Part shown: in pieces, positions 7,838 through 15,746 of the stretch | Layout of the letters: each line of letters begins with the position of its first letter | Numbering within the stretch: position 1 is the stretch's first letter | Assembly: GCA_013154035.1 (NCBI GenBank) | Contig: JAADDH010000088.1 | Span: 1 to 33,028 of the forward strand | DNA: 33,028 nucleotides | Reading direction: 5' to 3' | Source: Candidatus Iainarchaeum sp. | Lineage (GTDB): Archaea > Iainarchaeota > Iainarchaeia > JAADDC01 | Translations under genes and position numbers: made by a program | The notes under the pieces: model-generated | The model's database searches: none | The model's input: only the letters and a program-made list of their open reading frames with translations | Told to the model about the DNA's origin: nothing

Positions 7838-8243
7838 CTGCCTCCACCTCGCCACCAGCAGCACGAATCTTCTCCGCAGCACGCTCCGTGACGGCAGCGT
7901 TCCGCACAACAACGGCAACGCTTATCCTACCGCCACCAAGGATTTTGTTCACGCCAAAGGCAGCCGCGTCAAAGATGTATTTATCCCCCTCCTTCGGAAG
8001 AACGCCAGAGAGGGCGAGGTCATCGAGATCCGATACGTTAACAAAAGAGACCGCGCGGCGGCGAACTGGCGTGAAGCCCTTCTCGTCGCGGAGGACAAGG
8101 ATCGCCTTTATCTGTTTCTGACCCCAGCGGCCAGCCCAGCCGGTACCACCCTTGCGACCGTGCCCACGGCGGTTCTTCGTGTTGCCGTGGTAGGTGCGGC
8201 CGCCGAGCTTCTTCCTGTACTTCTTGCGCCTCTTGACGACCAT
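7830..8243 (-). CDS. rplO: 50S ribosomal protein uL15
   Basis: 137-residue large-subunit assembly protein. The glycine/basic N terminus (KKLGGRTYHGNTKNRRGHGRKGG) is typical of archaeal L15, and the C-terminal domain carries KYIFDAAAFGVNKILGGG. Its ATG shares one base with the L30 stop (TGATG). It precedes secY as in most spc operons. Confidence 0.96.
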   Translation of the reverse strand: MVVKRRKKYRKKLGGRTYHGNTKNRRGHGRKGGTGWAGRWGQKQIKAILVLRDEKGFTPVRRRAVSFVNVSDLDDLALSGVLPKEGDKYIFDAAAFGVNKILGGGRISVAVVVRNAAVTERAAEKIRAAGGEVEAVE

Positions 8244-8704
8244 CAGATCATCCTCCTGAGGAGTTCATTAATCTTCTCGCCGCGGTATCCAAGGGCGCCA
8301 CCCTCATTAAAGTGGCGCTTTATCCCGTTGCGGCCATAACCCTTGCGGGGCGGGTGAAGACGGAACGGCTTAATGCCGAGATCTGCAAGGGAAATCTCTC
8401 CCGCAAGCACTGCGTCTAGGAACTTATCCCAGGACATGCCGGTCTTCGATTCAATCTCCTTCTGCGTCACGGGCACGTCTCCCTCAAAGCGGCCCCATTT
8501 GAGGAGAAGGGCGCTGAGCGTGTCCTTATCAATCTCACCCCATGTAACGTAACCCTGCGCAGTGCGGAGAAGTCCCTTGAACGTCTCGCTCTCCGGCACG
8601 ACGACGCAGTGGTTAACACGGGTGAGCCTAAGCCTCCTGAGCGTGTCCCTGATCTCCTGACGGGTGTTGACCATGCCGCGAACCAGGACTACTGCGTACG
8701 CCAT
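8243..8704 (-). CDS. rpmD: 50S ribosomal protein uL30
   Basis: Archaeal-length uL30 (153 residues; bacterial forms are about 60), with the conserved start AYAVVLVRGMVNTRQEIRDT, LRLTRVNHCVVV, and the C-terminal RLHPPRKGYGRNGIKRHFNEGG extension. The ATG at 8704 overlaps the S5 stop as TGATG, and upstream in-frame TTG/GTG codons are disfavoured for that reason. Confidence 0.95.
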   Translation of the reverse strand: MAYAVVLVRGMVNTRQEIRDTLRRLRLTRVNHCVVVPESETFKGLLRTAQGYVTWGEIDKDTLSALLLKWGRFEGDVPVTQKEIESKTGMSWDKFLDAVLAGEISLADLGIKPFRLHPPRKGYGRNGIKRHFNEGGALGYRGEKINELLRRMI

Positions 8705-9336
8705 CACCAATCAACCCCCAATCTCTTCAAGTCCTGCTCGCGGATCTTGACGCTGGAGAGCTGCTCCAAGGCATCAATAACCGCCTGGGCAAAGTTGATC
8801 GTCCTCCTCGTGTTACCGCGAGCCTTTGTCCAAATATCCTTAATGCCCGCAAGCTGGAAGATGGGCTTGATGGAATCTGGTGCGACGATGCCCAAACCCT
8901 TTGGTGCGGGCATGAGGGTCACGCGGACAGATCCGGCCTTGCCGTGAACCGTAAACGGAATGGAGTGCGGCGTACCACAACCACACTCCCAAGAACCACA
9001 GCCACGGCGAACGCGAATGATGTTAAGCTTTGCGTTGTTGATGGCCTTCTGAAGGGCATCCCTGAAACCCTTGGCCTTCCCAACACCCACACCGACGTAG
9101 CCATTCCCGTTACCAACGGCGACGACAATGCGCAGAGATCTCCTCTTGCCTGAGTCCGTCACACGGACGGTGGCCGCAGTCTCAAGAATAACGGACTGCA
9201 GACCAGGGAGAAGACGGTCCACGATCTCAGGCTCAAGGAGCGCGAGGCCAGAGTCCAGAGCCTCCTCCATAGTAGTTATATCGCCATTGGCAACGAGCTT
9301 CCCGAGCTTGGTGCGGGGAACCCAGTCATCCTTCAT
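8704..9336 (-). CDS. rpsE: 30S ribosomal protein uS5
   Basis: Decoding-accuracy protein at the mRNA entry side; 210 residues. The double-stranded-RNA-binding domain lies around residues 50-110 ([25 protein letters not shown]). The archaeal [19 protein letters not shown] segment carries three cysteines. The C-terminal domain contains [27 protein letters not shown]. It overlaps L18 by 4 nt. Confidence 0.96.
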   Translation of the reverse strand: MKDDWVPRTKLGKLVANGDITTMEEALDSGLALLEPEIVDRLLPGLQSVILETAATVRVTDSGKRRSLRIVVAVGNGNGYVGVGVGKAKGFRDALQKAINNAKLNIIRVRRGCGSWECGCGTPHSIPFTVHGKAGSVRVTLMPAPKGLGIVAPDSIKPIFQLAGIKDIWTKARGNTRRTINFAQAVIDALEQLSSVKIREQDLKRLGVDW

Positions 9337-9917
9337 GCTGCCTTCACCTTCTTGAATATTTCCTCAAAGTGCTTGGGCAGATCCTCAGGGTTGAGGCCAT
9401 TCTCCAGATACTTGGAGAACTGGCGCTTGTAGCGATCAGGATCCTTCTCCTTGAGCTCTGCCGCGAAACGAGCAATGTGCTCGCCGTTGATCCTATCCTC
9501 GCTGGGAAATGCAGCCTCGTTGTGCGGCACGTCGAGCCCCGCGTCCAGCGCGCCTTTAAGAACTGCAAAGGGTGCTGTGCCCCTAACAGGGGTGGCAAAG
9601 CCTATGTCCAGTATGGCCTCCTTGATGCCCTTCGCGAGCGCCCTCTTGGCAACGAGGTAACCCACGAGGTATGCTGCGGGGACGTTGCCGCCATGAGCCT
9701 TCCAACCGAGGCGCTTGAGGTCTGCAGTAGATGCGGAAACAACTGTCTCGTCCGCCTCGGGGTGATAGATGACGATCTGGGCGAGGATTCTGTTGTGCGT
9801 GCGCCTCACAACGAGACGCGGCTTGCCAGACTTCACGAATTTGAGACGCTTGGGGTAGCGCGTCTTACCCTCGCGAATGCGGCGGAGCTTTACCATGTAC
9901 TTTGGTCCATGTGCCAT
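9333..9917 (-). CDS. rplR: 50S ribosomal protein uL18
   Basis: 5S-rRNA-binding protein of the central protuberance, archaeal length (194 residues). It begins [19 protein letters not shown], the usual archaeal start, followed by [17 protein letters not shown] and the [16 protein letters not shown] segment. ATG at 9917 lies two bases past the L19e stop; an in-frame GTG at 9923 is less likely. It overlaps S5 by 4 nt. Confidence 0.95.
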   Translation of the reverse strand: MAHGPKYMVKLRRIREGKTRYPKRLKFVKSGKPRLVVRRTHNRILAQIVIYHPEADETVVSASTADLKRLGWKAHGGNVPAAYLVGYLVAKRALAKGIKEAILDIGFATPVRGTAPFAVLKGALDAGLDVPHNEAAFPSEDRINGEHIARFAAELKEKDPDRYKRQFSKYLENGLNPEDLPKHFEEIFKKVKAA

Positions 9918-9919
9918 GA

Positions 9920-10360
9920 TCACCGCCTCATATCCTCAAGTATTTCAACCACGTGCTTCTTGCTACGGACGTGCCCGCCCTTCGCAAGCATATAAATCCT
10001 GCGGTACTCCTTGGGCGTCACCTTACCCTCAGAACGGAGCGTCCTGAGGAAGCGGCGAATCGCCCTGATCTTAAGCATCCATGCGGTCTTGCGCCGCAGA
10101 CGCGCCCCAGGCGTACCCTTACGGGAACCGAAGCCTCTTCTGCGACCCTTACGCTTCTGAAGATGCAGGTAACGCGCACGATGACGGGACGGAGAGCGCT
10201 TCGGAAGGATCTCAATAGCCCCCTGCTCCACGAGAGCTCGGAGGTCGTCCTTCGTCAGCGCCTCCTCCACATCAGACAGGCGATCGGGACGAATGCGAAC
10301 ACGAGACGCGCCGACGCCATAAATCTCCGCAACGAGTTCCTTGGCACGATCGGCTTTCAT
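9920..10360 (-). CDS. rpl19e: 50S ribosomal protein eL19
   Basis: Archaeal/eukaryotic large-subunit protein that contributes to an intersubunit bridge. 146 residues. It opens [23 protein letters not shown], then has the very basic [25 protein letters not shown] and the helical C-terminal half ([19 protein letters not shown]). It overlaps L32e by 4 nt. Confidence 0.96.
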   Translation of the reverse strand: MKADRAKELVAEIYGVGASRVRIRPDRLSDVEEALTKDDLRALVEQGAIEILPKRSPSRHRARYLHLQKRKGRRRGFGSRKGTPGARLRRKTAWMLKIRAIRRFLRTLRSEGKVTPKEYRRIYMLAKGGHVRSKKHVVEILEDMRR

Positions 10361-10704
10361 GGGTTAATCACCTTCAGACCCATCTCTTTGGCCTTCGCTA
10401 TGATGAGTTGGCGCTTCCTCTTGCCAACGGTGCGACCGATCCTTATGGCCACACCCTCAAGGCCGTCAAGCTCAGATGGTGAATATACAAGCACCTCGGG
10501 GAGACCAGAGGGGTGCAGACCGCGAATTGCGCGGGGCTGACGGTAGCCCGCACCGGGGTGCTCGCCCTTGCCCCACTGCTTGATCCTCTGCTTAGAGTTC
10601 TCGCCGCGGGGCTTGCGCCAGGCCTCCTTGATGCCCTTCTTGCGGGCGGGGCCACGCTGGCGGCGGAACTTCGGCTTCCTGCGCTTAAGGGAGACGATGC
10701 TCAT
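10357..10704 (-). CDS. rpl32e: 50S ribosomal protein eL32
   Basis: 115 residues, near the short archaeal length. The family core is WRKPRGENSKQRIKQWGKG, PGAGYRQPRAIRGLHPSG, and the YSPSELDGLEGVAIRIGRTVGKRKR half that packs on 23S rRNA. The first 25 residues are strongly basic (LKRRKPKFRRQRGPARKKG). It overlaps both neighbours by 4 nt, so L6, L32e and L19e are coupled. Confidence 0.95.
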   Translation of the reverse strand: MSIVSLKRRKPKFRRQRGPARKKGIKEAWRKPRGENSKQRIKQWGKGEHPGAGYRQPRAIRGLHPSGLPEVLVYSPSELDGLEGVAIRIGRTVGKRKRQLIIAKAKEMGLKVINP

Positions 10705-11249
10705 TCTTCTTCACCCCAGACAGCCTTCTCCACGATGTAAATACCATCCTGGAACTTACGCGGGTCAAAGTCGGGACCGAGCTTCGTGGCGGTCTCCATA
10801 TTAGCAGCGGTCTGACCCGCAGCCTCCTTGTTGATGGAGCGAACAACGATATCCTGGCCCTTGATCTCAACCTTTGCCCCGGGCATGATCCGTGCGTATC
10901 TTGGCGTCTTAGCACCGAGGAAGTTGACGATCTCAACCTGGTCGCCCTTGATGCTCACCTGAATGGGGAAGTGAGAATAGACTACACGGAGCTTGTAAAC
11001 CCACTCCTTCTGGACGCCCTTGATCATGTTGCGGATGTGAGACTCAACAGTGCCCGCGTTCGCCTTTGCCTTCCGCTTCTTGGAAAGCGCGCGAACAATG
11101 ACCTTATTATCTTCCTTCTCTATAGCGACGCCCTCGTTGTTGAAAGTTCTCTTGAGGGTGCCAAGCGGGCCAGACACGGTAACGGTCATGCCATCAATGT
11201 CAACGCTCACGCCCTCGGGAATCTCTATCTCTCTCACGAGCCTCTGCAT
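10701..11249 (-). CDS. rplF: 50S ribosomal protein uL6
   Basis: Two-domain protein near the sarcin-ricin loop and factor-binding site; 182 residues. The first domain reads REIEIPEGVSVDIDGMTVTVSGPLG, the second KVEIKGQDIVVRSINKEAAGQTAANME, and it ends in an acidic tail. The gap to S8 is 13 nt and holds a GGTGATG ribosome-binding sequence. Confidence 0.96.
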   Translation of the reverse strand: MQRLVREIEIPEGVSVDIDGMTVTVSGPLGTLKRTFNNEGVAIEKEDNKVIVRALSKKRKAKANAGTVESHIRNMIKGVQKEWVYKLRVVYSHFPIQVSIKGDQVEIVNFLGAKTPRYARIMPGAKVEIKGQDIVVRSINKEAAGQTAANMETATKLGPDFDPRKFQDGIYIVEKAVWGEEE

Positions 11250-11262
11250 AGTATCATCACCT

Positions 11263-11655
11263 TCAGTACACGTATGCTACGAGTCTTCCCCCGATGCCCT
11301 TGCTCTTGGCATCCTCATGCGTCATGAGGCCCTCGGGAGTGGATACGATGATTATGCCGATGCCCCTGGCCGGGAGGAACTGCTTCTCCCAGTCCACCCA
11401 CTCATCCTTCTTTACGGGGTAGCGGGGCCTGATTGCACCACACTTCGTTATGGCGCCGTTAAGCACGATCCTAATCATGCCCTCTCTGCCGTCGTCAATG
11501 AACTCAAACTCCTTGACGTAGCCGTGCTTCTGCATGATCTCCAGAACGCGGAGGATAAGCTTGGATGCAGGATACACAGTAACCTCCCGCTTTCCAGCCA
11601 TTTCCGCGTTCTTGATGGCATTAAGGGCATCTGCGAGTGGATCTACACGCGTCAT
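11263..11655 (-). CDS. rpsH: 30S ribosomal protein uS8
   Basis: Primary 16S-binding protein of the small-subunit platform; 130 residues from MTRVDPLADALNAIKNAE, the standard archaeal start. It ends STPEGLMTHEDAKSKGIGGRLVAYVY, the conserved C terminus. In-frame start codons exist upstream (ATG 11661, TTG 11670), but GGTGAT lies 4 nt before the ATG at 11655 and the family length fits. It follows S14 with an 11-nt gap. Confidence 0.95.
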   Translation of the reverse strand: MTRVDPLADALNAIKNAEMAGKREVTVYPASKLILRVLEIMQKHGYVKEFEFIDDGREGMIRIVLNGAITKCGAIRPRYPVKKDEWVDWEKQFLPARGIGIIIVSTPEGLMTHEDAKSKGIGGRLVAYVY

Positions 11656-11666
11656 GATCATCACCT

Positions 11667-11822
11667 TCAAGAGTACTTCTCAAAACCCAGCTCGCGAGCA
11701 ACCTCCCGGAAGCACTGGCGGCAGAGCATGAGCCCATACTTGCGAATCACTGCCTCCGGGCGCCCGCAGCGCTGGCACTTAACGTTCTTTCCGTGCCTTG
11801 CACGCGGTCTCCTCTTGCCCAT
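11667..11822 (-). CDS. rpsN: 30S ribosomal protein uS14 (zinc form)
   Basis: A 51-residue gene of the short zinc-binding uS14 type that binds 16S rRNA in the head. Translation reads [20 protein letters not shown] and continues through [17 protein letters not shown] to an EKYS end. The four zinc cysteines are C16, C19, C34 and C37. Its ATG shares one base with the L5 stop (TAATG). The position between L5 and S8 is the standard one. Confidence 0.95.
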   Translation of the reverse strand: MGKRRPRARHGKNVKCQRCGRPEAVIRKYGLMLCRQCFREVARELGFEKYS

Positions 11823-12343
11823 TAGATTACCTCCACCCCGAATTTCTCCTTCACAAAGGCAATGGCCTCATCCTTAGTAATCAGGTGGTTCTTGCCCACG
11901 GGGGCCCTGCGAACCTTTCTCCTGCGCACCCTGAAGCCAGGGCGCTCCAGGGCAACGGAAACATCCATACCGAAGATACCTATCTTAGGATCATACTTGA
12001 CGCCGGGAATGTTGATGTACTCGGGGATGCCGAAGGAGAAGTTTCCAAACTCGTCAAAGGAGGACTCCTTGATCTTGTTGTCCACGGCCTCCAGCGCCTT
12101 GCGAAGGAATTCTTCCGCCTTCTCGCCTCTGAGAGTGACCTTCACGCCGATCTGAAGGCCGGGACGAACGCCCCACTTGGGAATCTTCTTCTTGGCACGA
12201 GTGCGAACAACATTTGCACCAGTGAGCCTCTTGAGAAGGGTTTCTGCCTTCTCAAGGCGCTCTCCGGGCTCGCCGACGCCGATGTTGACAACGACCTTCT
12301 CAATCCGTATGCGACGCATGGGGTTTTCCTTCTTCTCTGCCAT
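11822..12343 (-). CDS. rplE: 50S ribosomal protein uL5
   Basis: 5S-rRNA-binding protein that contacts the P-site tRNA elbow; 173 residues from ATG 12343 ([18 protein letters not shown]). Family segments: [68 protein letters not shown]. An ATG two codons upstream (12349) is possible; I preferred the inner start because it leaves a better distance from the GGTGAGG sequence over the S4e stop. Confidence 0.94.
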   Translation of the reverse strand: MAEKKENPMRRIRIEKVVVNIGVGEPGERLEKAETLLKRLTGANVVRTRAKKKIPKWGVRPGLQIGVKVTLRGEKAEEFLRKALEAVDNKIKESSFDEFGNFSFGIPEYINIPGVKYDPKIGIFGMDVSVALERPGFRVRRRKVRRAPVGKNHLITKDEAIAFVKEKFGVEVI

Positions 12344-12353
12344 GTTCATCGCC

Positions 12354-13088
12354 TCACCGTAGTGTTATTGCGGGCGCTTCCCTGCCCACAACAAAGACAT
12401 TGCGGGCGGCAGTTTCCAGCGTCGCGTCTCCCACCGACACGTTAACGGCACGCTCACGTATGAGATCACCAGGAACAACCTCATTGAGCGTACCAACGGT
12501 GCCGGCGTGGCGCCCGGACAGAATATAGACCATGTGGCCCTTATCCAGCCTCAGAACATCCTTTATCTTCTGATCCGGAACGGAGATCACAAGAACGTCA
12601 CCAACGCGAACGTCCCTGTGCTTATCATCAAGGAGGAACGTCCTGCCGTCGTGGGTGCCCACCTGTATCCTACCACCGCGCACTGTCACCTTCCGCTCAA
12701 CGCGGGAAAGTTTGATGCCCTTTTCCGATTCTGGCACCTCTATCGCAGTGATCCTGCCCTTGTCATCAAGCAGGACGCGGAAGACCTTCTCTATCTCAGG
12801 TATCTCCACGACGTCCATAAGGCCCACGGGGAAGCGCGGATCCTTGCGGACCACACCATCCACGAGAACCTTGCCAGACTTTATGATAAAGTCAGCCTCA
12901 CGCGCGTTCTCTGCAAGACGGAGTATGTCGCGGATGAGCACACGTAGAGGTACTGAGCGCTCCTTCGGGTGCGGGCCTGGGCGCACGTTAGTAATCCACG
13001 TACCAAACCTCCGCTTGCGGCGGATCTTCCAGGCCTTTGGAGCAGCGAGACGCTTGAGGTGCCGAGAACCTCCACCAACCAATGCCAT
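12354..13088 (-). CDS. rps4e: 30S ribosomal protein eS4
   Basis: Archaeal/eukaryotic small-subunit protein, 244 residues, with an N-terminal basic region (SRHLKRLAAPKAWKIRRK), an S4-like RNA-binding domain (about 40-100: SVPLRVLIRDILRLAENAREADFIIKSGKV has the usual pattern), and a C-terminal KOW motif (MVYILSGRHAGTVGTLNEV). It shares one base with L24 and lies in the conserved archaeal slot between L24 and L5. Confidence 0.96.
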   Translation of the reverse strand: MALVGGGSRHLKRLAAPKAWKIRRKRRFGTWITNVRPGPHPKERSVPLRVLIRDILRLAENAREADFIIKSGKVLVDGVVRKDPRFPVGLMDVVEIPEIEKVFRVLLDDKGRITAIEVPESEKGIKLSRVERKVTVRGGRIQVGTHDGRTFLLDDKHRDVRVGDVLVISVPDQKIKDVLRLDKGHMVYILSGRHAGTVGTLNEVVPGDLIRERAVNVSVGDATLETAARNVFVVGREAPAITLR

Positions 13089-13435
13089 TATGAGAACCTC
13101 CTTTCGTCGCTCCTGTCAATGTCAATGATCAAGAGATTGGACGGATCCAGCGGAATCATGACATCCTGGCCCTTTGCATTCTGACGCTGGACGCCCTCCA
13201 CGAAGACCTTGTAACGGCGCAGATCTACATCCACAACCACGCCCTCGTGGCCACGGAACTTGCCGCGCATCACGCGAACCTTATCGCCCTTACGCACGGG
13301 AAGGGAACGCTTGCCAACCTCCTCCCTGAGTTCCTTGGACACGTGTGCGGCCACGAGCTTGTGGCGCACATGGAGGGGCGCCCTGTAGCGGAAACGCCTC
13401 TGCTTCCTGGGCTGATAACCGATCTTGATCGCCAT
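13088..13435 (-). CDS. rplX: 50S ribosomal protein uL24
   Basis: Assembly-initiating large-subunit protein near the exit tunnel; 115 residues. The KOW motif is KGDKVRVMRGKFRGHEGVVV (about 49-68). The N terminus QPRKQRRFRYRAPLHVRHK is the archaeal extension. It sits 3 nt after L14 and abuts S4e. Confidence 0.96.
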   Translation of the reverse strand: MAIKIGYQPRKQRRFRYRAPLHVRHKLVAAHVSKELREEVGKRSLPVRKGDKVRVMRGKFRGHEGVVVDVDLRRYKVFVEGVQRQNAKGQDVMIPLDPSNLLIIDIDRSDERRFS

Positions 13436-13438
13436 GGC

Positions 13439-13837
13439 TCACACCACTATTGATGCGATTCTCACGATACGGGAGAATCGCTCTCCAACCTCCTTCGCAA
13501 CGGGCCCCTTGATCTCGGAACCCTTGGGCTCGCCGGCATCGTTGACGATGACGGCGGCATTATCCTCAAAAACGATCCTAGAACCGTCTGCGCGACGGTA
13601 CGGCATCCTCTGGCGGATGATCACCGCCTTAACAATCTTTTTCTTCATGTCAGGAGTACCCTTGACAACGGATGCGACGATCATATCGCCAACTCCCGCC
13701 TTGGGGTGCTTGCGCTTGGTTCCCTTGTAGCCGATCACACCGATAACCTTGAGAACCCTTGCACCTGTGTTGTCTGCGCAGACCAAGCGGGAGCCGATCT
13801 GAATGCCCTTCGTAACGGATGCGCTAATCGCCTTCAC
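13439..13837 (-). CDS. rplN: 50S ribosomal protein uL14
   Basis: Subunit-interface beta-barrel protein, 132 residues, with [19 protein letters not shown], the basic [18 protein letters not shown] loop and the [27 protein letters not shown] strands typical of the family. It overlaps S17 by 4 nt. Confidence 0.96.
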   Translation of the reverse strand: [132 protein letters not shown]

Positions 13838-14187
13838 TGTGCTCCCTCCTCAGCCTTCTTGATAATCTTCAAAACGACGTAATTAACCGTCTTGGCGAGC
13901 TTCCTAGTCTCACCGAGAAGCACTATGTCGCCAACGTGCGCATTCACGCAGGGCGGGTTGTGCGCGTGGATCTTATAGGTCACACGCATGTAACGTTTGT
14001 ACTTGGGAACGCGCTTTGTGCCTTCTCTCGCCACAACGACGGTCCTCTGCATCTTATCCGAGATGACACGGCCAACGATCAGCTGACCATGAACCGTGAC
14101 GTTACCGTGGAAGGGACACTTCTTGTCCCCACAGTCCTCCTTCTGGGGTGCCTCAATAACCTGGCCTCCCACGACTATTGAGCGCAT
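13834..14187 (-). CDS. rpsQ: 30S ribosomal protein uS17
   Basis: Primary 16S-binding OB-fold protein; 117 residues with the archaeal N-terminal extension (KEDCGDKKCPFHGNVTVHGQ; C19, C24 and H27 could bind metal) and the core GRVISDKMQRTVVVARE and KRYMRVTYKIHAHNPPC. Its ATG is inside the end of the rnp1 gene, with a 35-nt overlap in another frame. That is long for this cluster but consistent with coupled translation. Confidence 0.95.
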   Translation of the reverse strand: MRSIVVGGQVIEAPQKEDCGDKKCPFHGNVTVHGQLIVGRVISDKMQRTVVVAREGTKRVPKYKRYMRVTYKIHAHNPPCVNAHVGDIVLLGETRKLAKTVNYVVLKIIKKAEEGAQ

Positions 14188-14485
14188 GCGACTTCCTCCA
14201 TAGCTTTTTTGTCCTGTCTTCGGGACGGACGGTTATCGTAGCACCGTCCACACAAATTAGCTCCCCGTTGGAGAGCCGTATCTCTACCACAATATCTCCC
14301 TTGGGAAGTTTTTTAATACCTGTTGGGGTCTCCAGGACGAGGAGATTCTTCGTCTCATCCACGATCGTCCCTTCAAGCCCCACATATCCTGGATGCGTGG
14401 CACCGACGACCCGTGCACGACATCCTATGATCTCGCCAAGGAGTGGGAGCACAGGAAAATCGGCACCGTAGTGTATATAATCCAT
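14153..14485 (-). CDS. rnp1: RNase P protein component 1 (Pop4/Rpp29)
   Basis: Protein subunit of archaeal RNase P, which removes 5' leaders from tRNA precursors. 110 residues with the Sm-like barrel of the family: LGEIIGCRARVVGATHPGYVGLEGTIVDETKNLLVLET, then KKLPKGDIVVEI. I chose ATG 14485 (MDYIHYGADFPV); the open frame continues to 14572 but the extra residues are not family-like and overlap the divergent PAP2 gene. The position before S17 is standard in archaea. Its first codons also form the TATA box of the PAP2 gene. Confidence 0.92.
   Translation of the reverse strand: MDYIHYGADFPVLPLLGEIIGCRARVVGATHPGYVGLEGTIVDETKNLLVLETPTGIKKLPKGDIVVEIRLSNGELICVDGATITVRPEDRTKKLWRKSHALNSRGRPGY
14472..14481 (+). 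promoter_or_regulatory. TATA box of the PAP2-family gene, inside rnp1 codons 2-5
   Basis: TGTATATAAT on the plus strand is centred 26 bp before the GTG at 14503, the normal archaeal TATA-to-start distance, so the PAP2 mRNA would be leaderless. On the other strand the same bases encode residues 2-5 of Rnp1 (DYIH), right after its ATG. Confidence 0.55.
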
Positions 14486-14502
14486 GGCGCCCAAAGATCT
14501 GC

Positions 14503-15207
14503 GTGCAGTGGTGGAAACGACTAGCAACAGCATCCGCCCTATGGCTTGTGTGGATATGCTACGCCACGGCACACGCGCTGTGGATCCACCCGCCGAACAT
14601 CACGTCCGTGTTCACCCATCTCCCGGGAAGCACTGTAACGCTGGAAAGAACATTCCTCGCGTGGGGCATGCGTCTCCTTCCAGTTCTCTGGGCTGTTTAC
14701 ATACCATTATACTTTACCGCGCTGCCGCTGGCGCTGATCTACGCTCTTTTTAGGAAAGATGATGTCTTTGAGGAGATCATAGCCGCAGTGCTGGTTACGT
14801 ATGCTATATCATTCCTCATATATGCGCTATTCGTCGTCCAGCCACCGCACGAGGTGCTTGGCACAAATCCAGTGGGCATAAATGTAAGTGACCTAGGCAA
14901 CCCGCGTTTCGTGTTTCCATCCCTGCACGTCGGCATATCCACGCTCTTGGCAATGATCTTCTGGAGGCGGAGAACAAAACTGCGCTACTACTTCGCTACA
15001 CTCGCTATTTTAATGCCTGTCGCGGTCGTCCTCCTCCTACAACACTGGATATGGGATGTGCTCGCGGGATGGCTCGTGGGCATCGCAGGTGCGAGATACG
15101 GAAGAATGCTCGCAAAACATGTGCGGAGATTCGAGGAAAAAATTACCCCTGTATGCGCTACGATAATAATAACTGCCGCGCTCATCTGCCTTGCAATAAG
15201 AATATAG
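14503..15207 (+). CDS. PAP2-superfamily membrane phosphatase/phosphotransferase
   Basis: About 234 residues with six or seven membrane segments. Two signature motifs of the PAP2 superfamily are visible: FPSLHVGIS (the PSGH-like motif in the PSLH form of the inositol-phosphotransferase-like branch) and QHWIWDVLAGW (the H...D motif with catalytic His). Such enzymes remove or transfer phosphate on lipid head groups or polyprenyl diphosphates; the substrate cannot be told. GTG 14503 is chosen because a TATA box lies 26 bp upstream; upstream in-frame starts (ATG 14443, GTG 14473) fall in or before that box. It lies antisense within the ribosomal cluster, convergent with aIF1 (5-bp gap). An insertion is likely. 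Confidence 0.82.
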   Translation: MQWWKRLATASALWLVWICYATAHALWIHPPNITSVFTHLPGSTVTLERTFLAWGMRLLPVLWAVYIPLYFTALPLALIYALFRKDDVFEEIIAAVLVTYAISFLIYALFVVQPPHEVLGTNPVGINVSDLGNPRFVFPSLHVGISTLLAMIFWRRRTKLRYYFATLAILMPVAVVLLLQHWIWDVLAGWLVGIAGARYGRMLAKHVRRFEEKITPVCATIIITAALICLAIRI

Positions 15208-15212
15208 GGGGA

Positions 15213-15530
15213 TCAGAAGACGTCTATATTCTCCTCGGGGAACCCCTCTTTGATGAGGAACTCCTTCGCTTTGCGCGCATGATCCCCCTGAAGCTCTATG
15301 GAGCGAGAGGACGCGTCATACGTCCCTCCGCAACCAAGGGCGCGCTTCATCTTCTTAGCGAGGGCCTTGACATCAACAGTGTCGTCAAAACCCTCAATGA
15401 TGGTCATGATCTTGCCCCACTTCCGCCGCTCACGACGGATCTTGATACGAACCAGCTCCCGAGTCAAGGCTTCCGGCTCAATAAGGTCCTCCGGAAGCCC
15501 AATGACGTCGGCCAGATCTTTAGCACACAC
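15213..15530 (-). CDS. sui1: translation initiation factor aIF1 (SUI1)
   Basis: Binds the 30S P-site area and guards start-codon selection. 105 residues. The SUI1 domain is clear from residue 25 on: RIKIRRERRKWGKIMTIIEG, then FDDTVDVKALAKKMKRALGCGGTYD, ending with GDHARKAKEFLIKEGFPEENI. It follows L29 after 9 nt. In other archaea it also lies between L29 and rnp1; here the PAP2 gene separates it from rnp1. Confidence 0.95.
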   Translation of the reverse strand: MCAKDLADVIGLPEDLIEPEALTRELVRIKIRRERRKWGKIMTIIEGFDDTVDVKALAKKMKRALGCGGTYDASSRSIELQGDHARKAKEFLIKEGFPEENIDVF

Positions 15531-15539
15531 TTCCCTTTT

Positions 15540-15746
15540 TCACCCCTTGCGCTCCTTTTCGTGAAGTATCGTTAGTATTCTGGCAATGGTTCTTTTTAAC
15601 TCACGCACCCTACCAGGATTCTCCGGACGAACACCAGCGGACGTTTGCGCGAGCAGACGGCGCAACTCCGCCCTGTACTCGGAGAGTTTCTCCCTAAGAT
15701 CATCCTCACTCATCGCTCTTAGTTCCTTCGCCCTTGCTATCGCCAT
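15540..15746 (-). CDS. rpmC: 50S ribosomal protein uL29
   Basis: 68-residue two-helix protein at the exit tunnel rim. MAIARAKELRAMSEDDLREKL and ARILTILHEKERKG mark the family. ATG 15746 has GGAGG 6 nt upstream; the in-frame TTG at 15752 is unlikely. The first 41 nt lie inside the 3' end of S3 in a different frame, so this stretch codes for two proteins. Confidence 0.94.
   Translation of the reverse strand: MAIARAKELRAMSEDDLREKLSEYRAELRRLLAQTSAGVRPENPGRVRELKRTIARILTILHEKERKG

Noticed and set aside
7838-7918. Longer SecY N terminus starting at 7918
   Set aside because: The added 27 residues overlap the L15 gene, are Arg/Leu-rich and do not resemble SecY N termini; the TTG at 7837 fits the junction better.
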